From: CAZGXM01 sp964529795
GTDB lineage: Bacteria > Bacillota > JADQBR01
NCBI GenBank assembly: GCA_964529795.1
Contig: CAZGXM010000032.1
Coordinates: 1 to 28,750, forward strand
DNA: 28,750 nucleotides
Direction of reading: 5' to 3'
Position numbers and translations under genes: made by a program. Below are positions 7,925-14,712 of this stretch, piece after piece; position 1 is the stretch's first letter; every line of letters starts with the position of its first letter. The notes beneath the pieces are model-generated. The model was not told the DNA's origin and did not search any database. It was given only the letters and a program-made list of their open reading frames with translations.

Positions 7925-8224
7925 GTTCCGATCGCCTGAAATATAACAAAAACTTTTACAATATTTTTATAATATACTGAAAAATTTACATAAAAAACAG
8001 GATAAAATGAAGACAACGGCGAAGTATTTTAATTATAAACCTGTAAAAAATTGTTTTTCACAATAAAAGGAAACTGTTTATTTTCATGGTTCTTTTTTTG
8101 CCAAATCTGAATAAATGGTTGATAGGAGGTGATTATATGTAACCCGGGCGGCAATACATTTTCTTTAATGTGGTCACTGGATGTTTCTCTGGAGCGGTAA
8201 AAATTTTTGAAAGGAGGAAATGCG
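7925..8224 (+). other. AT-rich leader region of cstA copy 1
   Basis: About 300 bases without a gene. It holds an imperfect direct repeat AAATTGTTTTT (8048-8058) and AAACTGTTTAT (8071-8081) with a 23-base period, and a pair of ATGGTT words (8086, 8115) 29 bases apart. It also holds a Shine-Dalgarno with an AUG-UAA start-stop pair (8124-8142). No clean sigma-A or sigma-54 promoter was found. A LytTR-type regulator usually binds two direct repeats about two helical turns apart, so the first pair is a candidate operator. Confidence 0.4.
8124..8142 (+). promoter_or_regulatory. Shine-Dalgarno plus AUG-UAA start-stop element in the cstA leader
   Basis: A full-consensus AGGAGGTGAT (8124-8133) is followed by ATG (8137-8139) and immediately TAA (8140-8142). 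The spacing is ideal for initiation. It lies 83 bases before the cstA GTG start. It could load and stall a ribosome on the leader, or be the relic of a lost gene start. Confidence 0.45.
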
Positions 8225-9904
8225 GTGAATTCTTTAATTATTGCTATAATTTCTTATATCGGATTTATTATTGCTTACCGGACATATGGTAAGTACTTAA
8301 GCACGCGTATCTTCAATCTGGACCCCAACCGTAAAACTCCCGCCCACGAGTATGAAGACGGCATAGACTATATGCCTACAAGGAAGGAAATTTTATTTGG
8401 CCACCATTTTACCACCATTGCCGGTGCAGCTCCCATTGTAGGACCGGCAATTGCGGTAATCTGGGGTTGGGTTCCGGCACTCTTATGGGTGGTATTAGGC
8501 TCTATTTTTATGGGTGCGGTTCATGATTTTGGGGCGCTGATACTTTCCGCACGCCACCAGGGACGCTCGGTCAGTGACGTGACTGAGGATTTAATCGGCC
8601 CGCGGGCCCGTACCCTGTTTTTGCTGCTGACCATGTTTGCCTTATTAATAGTTATTGCCGTGTTTGCACTTGTTATTGCCGTCCTGTTTACTACTTTCCC
8701 GCAGAGCGTGCTGCCCATTTGGATAGAAGTACCCATCGCCCTTGTCGTAGGGTATTATATCTACAAAAAATCAGGCAGCCATACCCTGGCGAGTCTGATA
8801 GCCGTTATTTTAATGTATGTCTTTGTGGTTATCGGCGTCTATCTTCCCATTAAAATACCGGCTTTTATCGGTGGTAACATTATTTATACCTGGGTAGTAA
8901 TTTTACTGGTTTATGCTTATATAGCCTCCACGCTGCCGGTATGGGTATTGCTGCAGCCCCGGGATTATATCAACTCCCACCAGTTATTTGTGGGGCTGGG
9001 ATTAATGTTTTTAGGGTTACTGGTAAGCCACCCGCAGATTGTTGCCCCGGCGGTCAACGTGCATGTCGGTGATGCACCGGCGTTTTTCCCGTTTCTCTTT
9101 ATCACCATCGCCTGCGGGGCCCTGTCGGGATTTCACAGTATGGCTGCGTCGGGGACAACGGTAAAGCAGCTGGATAAGGAAACCGATGCCAAGGCAATCG
9201 GTTACGGCGGGATGCTAATGGAAGGCGCCCTGGCAACCATGGCGATTTTGGCTGCTACTGCCGGGTTCAAGTCGCTGGATGCCTGGAACGCCCACTATGC
9301 CAGCTGGAAAGCTGCTTCCGGCCTGGGTGCCAAGGTAGGCGCCTTTGTGGAAGGTGGGGCCAACTTTGTTTCCAGCCTGGGTATTCCCCCGGATATTGCT
9401 GCTGGCATCCTGGCGGTACTGGTGGTCAGTTTTGCCGCCACCACGTTGGATTCGGCTACACGTATCCAGCGCTATATCATTACGGAATTGGCGGATGACC
9501 TGAATATTAAAGTGCTGACAGGCAGGCACCCGGCCACACTGTTTGCAGTAATTACCGCGTTTATACTGGCATCAATCAACGGCGGCAAAGGTGGATTGAT
9601 TTTGTGGCCGCTTTTCGGCGCCACCAACCAACTGATGGCAGGATTGGCGCTGCTGGTGGTAACTGTCTGGCTGCTGCGGCTCAGGAAACCGACGGCCATT
9701 ACCATGGTGCCCATGTTGTTTATCATTTTTATGACATCCTGGGCCATGCTTATTAATGTGAAAAACTTCTTTGCCAGCGGTAGCAACCTGCTGCTGGTGC
9801 TGAGCGTGCTGATGATATTGTTGGAAATCTGGGTTATTGTGGAGGCCGTTGTCGCCTACGGCAGCACGAAAAAATCTTTAGCGGACGAAAATATCAAAGC
9901 ATAA
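8225..9904 (+). CDS. cstA: CstA/BtsT-family carboxylate (pyruvate or peptide) transporter, copy 1
   Basis: A 559-residue polytopic membrane protein of the carbon-starvation family, about 15 membrane segments. Diagnostic stretches are GRTYGKYL-like AYRTYGKYLSTRIF near the start, FGHHFTTIAGAAPIVGPAIAVIWGW (about residues 59-83) and GAVHDFGALILSARHQG. GFHSMAASGTTVKQL and LDSATRIQRYIITEL follow. E. coli BtsT and CstA of this family carry pyruvate. The GTG at 8225 is chosen because AAAGGAGG (8210-8217) is 7 bases upstream and the second copy starts at the same residue. An in-frame TTG at 8207 lies within or before that site. The gene ends at a strong terminator and has a LytS/LytTR pair downstream. 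Confidence 0.93.
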   Translation: MNSLIIAIISYIGFIIAYRTYGKYLSTRIFNLDPNRKTPAHEYEDGIDYMPTRKEILFGHHFTTIAGAAPIVGPAIAVIWGWVPALLWVVLGSIFMGAVHDFGALILSARHQGRSVSDVTEDLIGPRARTLFLLLTMFALLIVIAVFALVIAVLFTTFPQSVLPIWIEVPIALVVGYYIYKKSGSHTLASLIAVILMYVFVVIGVYLPIKIPAFIGGNIIYTWVVILLVYAYIASTLPVWVLLQPRDYINSHQLFVGLGLMFLGLLVSHPQIVAPAVNVHVGDAPAFFPFLFITIACGALSGFHSMAASGTTVKQLDKETDAKAIGYGGMLMEGALATMAILAATAGFKSLDAWNAHYASWKAASGLGAKVGAFVEGGANFVSSLGIPPDIAAGILAVLVVSFAATTLDSATRIQRYIITELADDLNIKVLTGRHPATLFAVITAFILASINGGKGGLILWPLFGATNQLMAGLALLVVTVWLLRLRKPTAITMVPMLFIIFMTSWAMLINVKNFFASGSNLLLVLSVLMILLEIWVIVEAVVAYGSTKKSLADENIKA

Positions 9905-9909
9905 AAATC

Positions 9910-9933
9910 AAGCGGCCCCAGCCGGGGCCGCTT
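9910..9933. terminator. Bidirectional terminator after cstA copy 1
   Basis: AAGCGGCCCC (9910-9919) and GGGGCCGCTT (9924-9933) form a perfect 10-bp GC-rich stem with a 4-base AGCC loop. T-rich sequence follows on the plus side and AT-rich sequence on the minus side. It can end cstA and also the convergent gamma-subunit fragment. Confidence 0.85.
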
Positions 9934-9944
9934 CTTAATATTTC

Positions 9945-10089
9945 TTAGATTGCTTCGGGTGAAGCCGGTTTATTGTACCCTGTTTCGAGCGCCCTGCTGT
10001 TTATGGTCAACAGGGATTGTTTATCTGTAAACAATTCTTTTAACTCGGTCAGGATGGCGTCAGTTGTCACTATTTCGCTCAACTTCAAC
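9945..10089 (-). pseudogene. Orphan 3' end of a 2-oxoacid:ferredoxin oxidoreductase gamma-subunit gene
   Basis: Read on the minus strand, 10088-9945 encodes 47 residues and a stop, beginning LKLSEIVTTDAILTELKELF and ending PASPEAI. Its first 24 residues equal the last visible residues of the gamma subunit at 13484-13961. At DNA level 10016-10089 equals 13484-13557 with one mismatch (T10071 versus A13539/A13540 region). Homology stops sharply after 10089, where unrelated sequence begins. An in-frame ATG at 10101-10103 exists but has no ribosome binding site. This is a footprint of a duplication that included cstA, its terminator and the adjacent gene end. Confidence 0.88.
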
Positions 10090-10406
10090 CCGACTTTCGC
10101 CATTAAGTAAAAAAGAAACACTCAAAGTCTTGAGCGTAAGGATTTCAGCAAACCAGCCCCTGTAGTGACAGCGTAGTCATAACACTAACTAGGCGCCCAG
10201 CTTAGATCAAAGCTTTCAAACAACCTTAAAGGAGATATCAAAATATCTTAAGCAGAGCAAGGAGAATGTACTATAAGTAACGGATAATATTCCCCAAAAG
10301 CAATCTTCTTGCGTTTTCAAAAGGTTATAGAGGACAATAGGACCGAACTGTGGTATAAAGATAAGAGAGAGAGACTATACTAACCGGCATAAGAAAGGTG
10401 AGACAT
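10090..10406 (+). other. Unassigned region between the gene fragment and the sensor kinase
   Basis: About 315 bases with no recognisable gene. It contains small dyads: CTCAA/TTGAG near 10122, AGATAT-CAAA-ATATCT with flanking CTTA/TAAG around 10225-10252, and an AAAGGAG inside the latter. The kinase promoter is at its end. I recognise no riboswitch class, IS end or RNA family. The left border is the sharp breakpoint of the duplicated block. Confidence 0.4.
10331..10359 (+). promoter_or_regulatory. Probable promoter of the sensor kinase/regulator operon
   Basis: AGGACA (10331-10336) and TATAAA (10354-10359) are separated by 17 bases, with the -10 hexamer 5 of 6 to consensus and the -35 weaker. 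It lies 47 bases before the ATG at 10407. Confidence 0.5.
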
Positions 10407-12149
10407 ATGTGGCAATTGGCCATAGCCCTGGGAGTGCGAATGAGCGTGGTGGCAACTTTAGCATTTGTATTCACCCGCACCAGGTTGTCCAGAAAACTTA
10501 TTAAAAGACAACTTACGTGGAAGGATAAAGTTCCCCTTATTCTAATATTTGGTGCTATGGGAATTTTAGGCACCTATAACGGTATTTTGATGGAGGGCGG
10601 CGCTATTGCTAATTCCCGTGTGGTAGGTGTCATGACTGGGGGCCTTCTCGGAGGGCCGGTAGTGGGAATAGCCGCGGGTTTAATTGCCGGTATTCACCGA
10701 TATTTCGTCGGTGGGTTTACCGACTTGGCCTGTGCCCTGGCAACCGTTGTCGAAGGGGCTGTGGGCGGGCTGGTTTACCGCCGTGTTGGCCTCGAAAAAC
10801 TTAACTGGCGGGTTGCTTTTTGGGCTGGTTTTGCTGCAGAAGTCATTCAAATGGTTATTATTTTATTAGTTGCCAAGCCTTTTTCAATGGCCCTGGAATT
10901 GGTACAAGTTATCGGGCTTCCCATGATTATCGTAAATTCTGCCGGCGCTGCATTGTTTATAATGATAATTCTTAGTATCTTTCAAGATCAGGAAAAAGTT
11001 GGTGCAGTACAAGCTCAAAAGTCTTTGGAAATTGCCGATAAAACACTGTCTCATTTACGGAATGGCTTAACCATGAAGTCGGCTACAAAGGTGGCAAAAA
11101 TTATTTACGATAATTGTGATTTTAAAGCGGCGGCTATTACTAATCAAGAGCAAATTCTCGCTCATGTCGGCGCTGGAGACGACCACCACCGCCCGGGCGC
11201 AACCAACTTAACGGGTGCCACTAGAAAATGTTTAGCTGGTGGGCAAATTACATTGGCTAAAAGCAAAAAGGATATAAACTGCCAAAACCCCAATTGTCCT
11301 CTCGGTTCGGCGGTAATTGTACCGCTTAAACGTAAAGATGCCGTGTTGGGAACTTTGAAATTATATTATATTTCCGAGGGTTCCGTTAACACCATTGACC
11401 TGGAATTTGCCAAAGGACTGGCACACCTGTTTTCCACTCAATTGGAATTGGCAGCATTGGCAGAACAATCGAGGATGTTAAATAGTGTTAAAATTAAGGC
11501 CCTTCAGGCTCAGATTAACCCTCATTTCCTATTTAATGCCCTAAATACTATCGTTTCTCTGGTAAGAACAAAACCGGAAACAGCACGGAAACTGTTAATC
11601 GAGTTGGGAGATTTTTTCCGGAATAATTTAAAATATGGTGAGGATTTTGTATCATTGAAGAAGGAGCTGCAGCATGTTCAGTCTTATCTGGCAATTGAAC
11701 TGGCCAGATTTGGTGAAAAAATCCAAGTTCAATTTGACATTGATAAAAATTGTTATGACAAGATAATTCCCGCTTTACTGCTGCAGCCCCTGGTAGAAAA
11801 TGCAATTAAACATGGCATTCTTCCCCAAAAGGGTGGCGGTAAAATTATTATAAAGGCCAAAGAGCATAATAATGAGATGAAGATATCTGTCGGAGATGAC
11901 GGTGTTGGTATGGATAGAAATAAGATTAGCACGCTGTTTGAAGAGAAAGGTTCTTCTGCTTCCGGCATCGGCATCGGTTTAACTAATGTAAATGAACGTT
12001 TAAAAAGTATATACGGTGTAGATTTTGCACTTAATATAAAGAGTTCACCTGGAAAGGGGACTTTAATAAGTTTTACAATACCATTAAAAACCTTACAGGA
12101 GGTGGAAACAGATGCTGAAGCCACGGGTGTTACGAGTGGTGTTGGTTGA
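10407..12149 (+). CDS. LytS-type sensor histidine kinase (5TM-LYT, GAF, His_kinase)
   Basis: A 580-residue membrane sensor. About residues 1-185 form the 5TM-LYT receptor domain with NGILMEGGAIANSRVVGVMTGGLLGGPVVG. A GAF-like domain (about 205-350) carries DDHHRPG and a CQNPNCPLGSAV segment. The kinase core has the phospho-accepting H373 in INPHFLFNALNTI, the N-box LVENAIKHG (N465), GDDGVGMD and GIGIGLTNVNERL. Family members include LytS, BtsS (pyruvate sensing) and YpdA. The ATG at 10407 is chosen because AAAGGTG sits 6 bases upstream; a GTG at 10398 overlaps that site. The regulator gene overlaps its 3' end by 38 bases. Ligand inference (pyruvate or related) comes from the flanking cstA genes. 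Confidence 0.92.
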   Translation: MWQLAIALGVRMSVVATLAFVFTRTRLSRKLIKRQLTWKDKVPLILIFGAMGILGTYNGILMEGGAIANSRVVGVMTGGLLGGPVVGIAAGLIAGIHRYFVGGFTDLACALATVVEGAVGGLVYRRVGLEKLNWRVAFWAGFAAEVIQMVIILLVAKPFSMALELVQVIGLPMIIVNSAGAALFIMIILSIFQDQEKVGAVQAQKSLEIADKTLSHLRNGLTMKSATKVAKIIYDNCDFKAAAITNQEQILAHVGAGDDHHRPGATNLTGATRKCLAGGQITLAKSKKDINCQNPNCPLGSAVIVPLKRKDAVLGTLKLYYISEGSVNTIDLEFAKGLAHLFSTQLELAALAEQSRMLNSVKIKALQAQINPHFLFNALNTIVSLVRTKPETARKLLIELGDFFRNNLKYGEDFVSLKKELQHVQSYLAIELARFGEKIQVQFDIDKNCYDKIIPALLLQPLVENAIKHGILPQKGGGKIIIKAKEHNNEMKISVGDDGVGMDRNKISTLFEEKGSSASGIGIGLTNVNERLKSIYGVDFALNIKSSPGKGTLISFTIPLKTLQEVETDAEATGVTSGVG

Positions 12150-12915
12150 TGACGAGACTCCTGCTAGGGATGAAATTCAATATTTACTGGATGAGTTACC
12201 GGATATAATAATATGCGGCCAGGCGGACAGCGGTGAATCGGCCTTGGAGATTATCAGGGAAACCAAACCGGACGTTGTATTTCTTGATATACAAATGTAT
12301 GACTTAAATGGTTTTGCGGTGGCTGAAGGGCTGCTGCAGATGGCAAATCCCCCTTTAATCATTTTTGTAACTGCCTATGAAGAATATGCAGTACGTGCTT
12401 TTGAAATCAATGCAGTCGACTATATTTTAAAGCCTTTTTCAAGGAAACGTCTTAACGATGCAGTTGGTAAAGTACGAACCTTGATTAGTAACAATGACAA
12501 AGAAGATTTTATAAGGCGGGTTGCTGCTTTAATTGAAGCAGAAGGCAACTTATCCCGAAAAAACTTGCTCCAAGATGACCGGTGTTTTAAGTTTACTGTG
12601 GAAAAAGACGGTAAAATATTTCCCCTTGATGCGGATGAAATATACTTTGCTTATGTGGAAAATAAAGAAACTAAATTAGTTACCAAAAAGGGTGAGTTTT
12701 TTGTTAATCGTTCGCTTCAGGCTTTAGAGGAGGAATTTGCCGACCGTTACTTTTTTCGTACTCATAAAGCCTGCCTGGTAAATTTAAACCAGATTGATGA
12801 AATAATTCCCTGGTTTAACTGTACTTATAAGTTGGTAATGAAAGATAAAAATAAGACCAGGGTACCGGTTAGCAGGACTTATAGCAAAGAACTAAAGAGG
12901 TTTTTTAACCTGTAG
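12112..12915 (+). CDS. LytTR-family response regulator
   Basis: Partner of the upstream kinase. The receiver domain (residues 5-125) has D13, D14, the phospho-acceptor D59 in VVFLDIQM, T87 and K107 in LKPF, all conserved. A linker (about 125-160) leads to a LytTR DNA-binding domain (about 163-267) with IFPLDADEIYFAYVENKETKLV, then FFRTHKACLVNLNQIDEI and the C-terminal VPVSRTYSKELKRFF. AGGAGGTGG (12097-12105) lies 6 bases before the ATG, inside the kinase gene. LytTR proteins bind paired direct repeats upstream of transporter genes. The cstA genes on both sides are the obvious targets. Its terminator follows at 12914. Confidence 0.93.
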   Translation: MLKPRVLRVVLVDDETPARDEIQYLLDELPDIIICGQADSGESALEIIRETKPDVVFLDIQMYDLNGFAVAEGLLQMANPPLIIFVTAYEEYAVRAFEINAVDYILKPFSRKRLNDAVGKVRTLISNNDKEDFIRRVAALIEAEGNLSRKNLLQDDRCFKFTVEKDGKIFPLDADEIYFAYVENKETKLVTKKGEFFVNRSLQALEEEFADRYFFRTHKACLVNLNQIDEIIPWFNCTYKLVMKDKNKTRVPVSRTYSKELKRFFNL

Positions 12916-12951
12916 GTTAGGTTGCCAATAGTGCAGCTTGACCTTTTTTTT
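12914..12951 (+). terminator. Terminator after the LytTR regulator
   Basis: AGGT (12914-12917) pairs with ACCT (12941-12944), and the inner GTTGC (12921-12925) pairs with GCAGC (12933-12937), with a small internal loop. TTTTTTTT follows. It overlaps the last codon/stop of the regulator gene. Confidence 0.65.
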
Positions 12952-13226
12952 ATGCATGTTGGCAGCAATTTTTCCTGCAAAGCGTATAATGCGTTTATAA
13001 TTTTCTATAAATTCAGGCTTTTTACAAGGTTTAACTCGAAATTAATTATAGTTACTTTTGACTGTCATTGTGTTGATGCTGTACTTTTTTTAAAAAATCC
13101 ACCAGCTACAAAGATCTAACTATGCTGGGGAATGAATGGGGGTGTTTTATTAAGGTATGTTCGAAGCGGGATGATAATTGGTTTTATGTTCGATCACGTG
13201 GGTAACTTTAGAAAGGAGGAACAATA
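12952..13226 (+). other. AT-rich leader region of cstA copy 2
   Basis: About 275 bases without a gene. It holds an exact 9-base direct repeat TATGTTCGA (13156-13164 and 13185-13193, 29-base period). A possible promoter TTGACT-N18-TACTTT (13058-13087) has two loose GTT-centred words upstream at 13026-13034 and 13048-13056, 22 bases apart, the usual LytTR spacing. The start-stop element of copy 1 is absent. No coding potential seen. Confidence 0.4.
13156..13193 (+). repeat. 9-bp direct repeat upstream of cstA copy 2, candidate LytTR site
   Basis: TATGTTCGA occurs at 13156-13164 and 13185-13193. It agrees at seven of nine positions with the loose LytTR consensus centred on GTT. The 29-base period is longer than the usual 21-23. 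Its closeness to the start (34 bases) is awkward for an activator site unless the real start site lies within it. Confidence 0.4.
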
Positions 13227-13383
13227 TTGAACTCTCTGGTTATTGCTGTAATTGCGTATGTGGGTTTTATTATTGCTTACCGGACATATGGTAAGTACTT
13301 AAGCACGCGTATTTTCAAGCTGGACCCTAACCGTAAAACTCCCGCCCACGAGTATGAAGACGGCATAGACTATATGCCTACAA
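13227..13383 (+). CDS. cstA: CstA/BtsT-family transporter, copy 2, cut by the assembly gap
   Basis: The first 52 residues (MNSLVIAVIAYVGFIIAYRT...) match copy 1 at 8225-8381 in frame and length. The start is TTG, with AAAGGAGG 7 bases upstream as in copy 1. The first 42 bases differ from copy 1 at about a dozen places, while the next 115 differ at only three. The frame then enters 100 Ns. Nothing indicates disruption, so the gene is probably intact in the genome, with about 507 residues hidden in the gap. Same predicted role as copy 1, carboxylate or pyruvate uptake, and likely the same LytTR control. Confidence 0.85.
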
Positions 13384-13483
13384 NNNNNNNNNNNNNNNNN
13401 NNNNNNNNNNNNNNNNNNNNNNNNNNNNNNNNNNNNNNNNNNNNNNNNNNNNNNNNNNNNNNNNNNNNNNNNNNNNNNNNNNN
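13384..13483. other. Assembly gap of 100 Ns
   Basis: Exactly 100 Ns, the convention for a scaffold gap of unknown length. Left sequence matches copy 1 up to 8381 and right sequence matches from 10016. If the two repeat copies are collinear, the real gap is about 1634 bases and holds the rest of cstA copy 2, a terminator, and the end of the gamma-subunit gene. Confidence 0.95.
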
Positions 13484-13961
13484 ATTGTTTATCTGTAAAC
13501 AATTCTTTTAACTCGGTCAGGATGGCGTCAGTTGTCACAATTTCGCTCAACTTCAACAATGCGCCCAACATTACTATGTTAACGGCTTTTATGCTTCCCG
13601 ACTGCTCAGCCAGGTAGTTGGCTGGCAGCGGGTACTGCCTGACATCCTTTCTTTGGGAGTGAATGTGAACTAGTGAGTTGTTAAGAATAATGGTTCCTTG
13701 GGGGACAACTACCGGTGCAAACTTATCCAGAGAAGGTTGATTAAATGCCAGGAGAAAATCAGGTTTTTCCACTATGGGCGATGAAATTTCCCGTTGGGAA
13801 ACAATTACCCCGCAGTAGGCTGTACCGCCGCGCATTTCCGGGCCGTAAGAAGGAACCCAGGAAACATACTTTCCTTCTCGCAGGGCCGCCCGGGCCAGCA
13901 ATTGCCCGGCAAAGAGGATTCCCTGACCGCCAAACCCGGAGAAAAGGACTTTTAAAGCCAT
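13484..13961 (-). CDS. 2-oxoacid:ferredoxin oxidoreductase, gamma subunit (3' end in gap)
   Basis: Gamma subunit of a thiamine-diphosphate 2-oxoacid:ferredoxin oxidoreductase. The visible 159 residues begin MALKVLFSGFGGQGILFAGQLLA and include the family signature YGPEMRGGTAYCGVIVS. The C-terminus is missing because of the gap, but the orphan copy at 9945-10089 predicts 23 more residues beginning SLLTINSRALETGY, giving about 182 in total, the normal length. The start follows the beta-subunit stop by two bases. It is the last gene of the operon, convergent with cstA copy 2, and likely shares a bidirectional terminator with it. Confidence 0.9.
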
Positions 13962-13963
13962 GA

Positions 13964-14710
13964 TTATACCTCCTTCCTGCCGTCTCTAAATTCGCCCAGG
14001 GGATAATATGGCAGCATATTTTCCTCCAACCATTTCAAGGCATCCACCGGGCTAAGCTTCCAGTTGGTGGGGCAGGTGGAAAGCACCTCAACCAGGGAAA
14101 AACCGCGGCCTGCCAACTGGTATTGAAAAGCCTTTTTAATGCTTTTAGCTGCCTTTCTTACCTGGCCGGGGTTGTGTACCGAGACCCGGCTTAAGTACGC
14201 CGGCCCATTTAAAGCAGCTAGCATTTCCGGTACTCTGATCGGGTATCCCGCGGTGGCGGGATTACGGCCTTGGGGGGAAGTGGTGGTGACTTGGCCAGGC
14301 AAGGTGGTAGGGGCCATCTGCCCGCCGGTCATACCATAGTTGGTATTGTTGACAAAAATTACGGTAATGTTTTCTCCCCTGGCTGCCGCATGCACTATTT
14401 CCGCGGTGCCGATGGAGGCCAGGTCGCCGTCCCCCTGGTAAGTAAAGACCACCCGGTCCGGAAGAACCCTTTTAACGCCTGTGGCCACGGCAGGGGCGCG
14501 GCCATGGGCGGCTTGCTGCATGTCAGTATTGAAGTATTCGTAAGCAAGTACCGAACAGCCCACAGAAGCAATGCCGATTGTCCTGCCCCGGATACCCAGG
14601 GCGTCAATGGTTTCCGCCACCAGGCGGTGAATAATTCCGTGAGTACAACCCGGGCAGTAATGAAACTTTTTATCCGTCAACGATACAGGTCTTGTTAAGG
14701 CCATCGCCAT
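13964..14710 (-). CDS. 2-oxoacid:ferredoxin oxidoreductase, beta subunit (TPP-binding)
   Basis: Carries thiamine diphosphate and probably an Fe-S cluster. The 248-residue product has FHYCPGCTHGIIHRLVAE at the N-terminus and the TPP/Mg motif GDGDLASIGTAEIVHAAARGENITVIFVNNTNYGMTGGQ in mid-protein (about residues 92-130). STCPTNWKLSP is near the end. The start at 14710 has GGGGGAGGTG 5 bases upstream; a second ATG two codons later is less well spaced. The pattern fits the KOR/VOR branch (separate alpha, beta, gamma and delta) rather than the single-chain pyruvate enzyme. Substrate preference cannot be read from sequence; a branched-chain 2-oxoacid is inferred from the dehydrogenase in the operon. 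Confidence 0.92.
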   Translation of the reverse strand: MAMALTRPVSLTDKKFHYCPGCTHGIIHRLVAETIDALGIRGRTIGIASVGCSVLAYEYFNTDMQQAAHGRAPAVATGVKRVLPDRVVFTYQGDGDLASIGTAEIVHAAARGENITVIFVNNTNYGMTGGQMAPTTLPGQVTTTSPQGRNPATAGYPIRVPEMLAALNGPAYLSRVSVHNPGQVRKAAKSIKKAFQYQLAGRGFSLVEVLSTCPTNWKLSPVDALKWLEENMLPYYPLGEFRDGRKEV

Positions 14711-14712
14711 AA

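Noticed and set aside
12922..13119. 65-codon open frame between the regulator and cstA copy 2
   Set aside because: It starts inside the regulator terminator, lacks a ribosome binding site, and has an AT-driven composition.
13299..13511. Open frames running through the N gap on both strands
   Set aside because: They cross undefined bases. Only the parts outside 13384-13483 that match cstA or the gamma subunit were kept.
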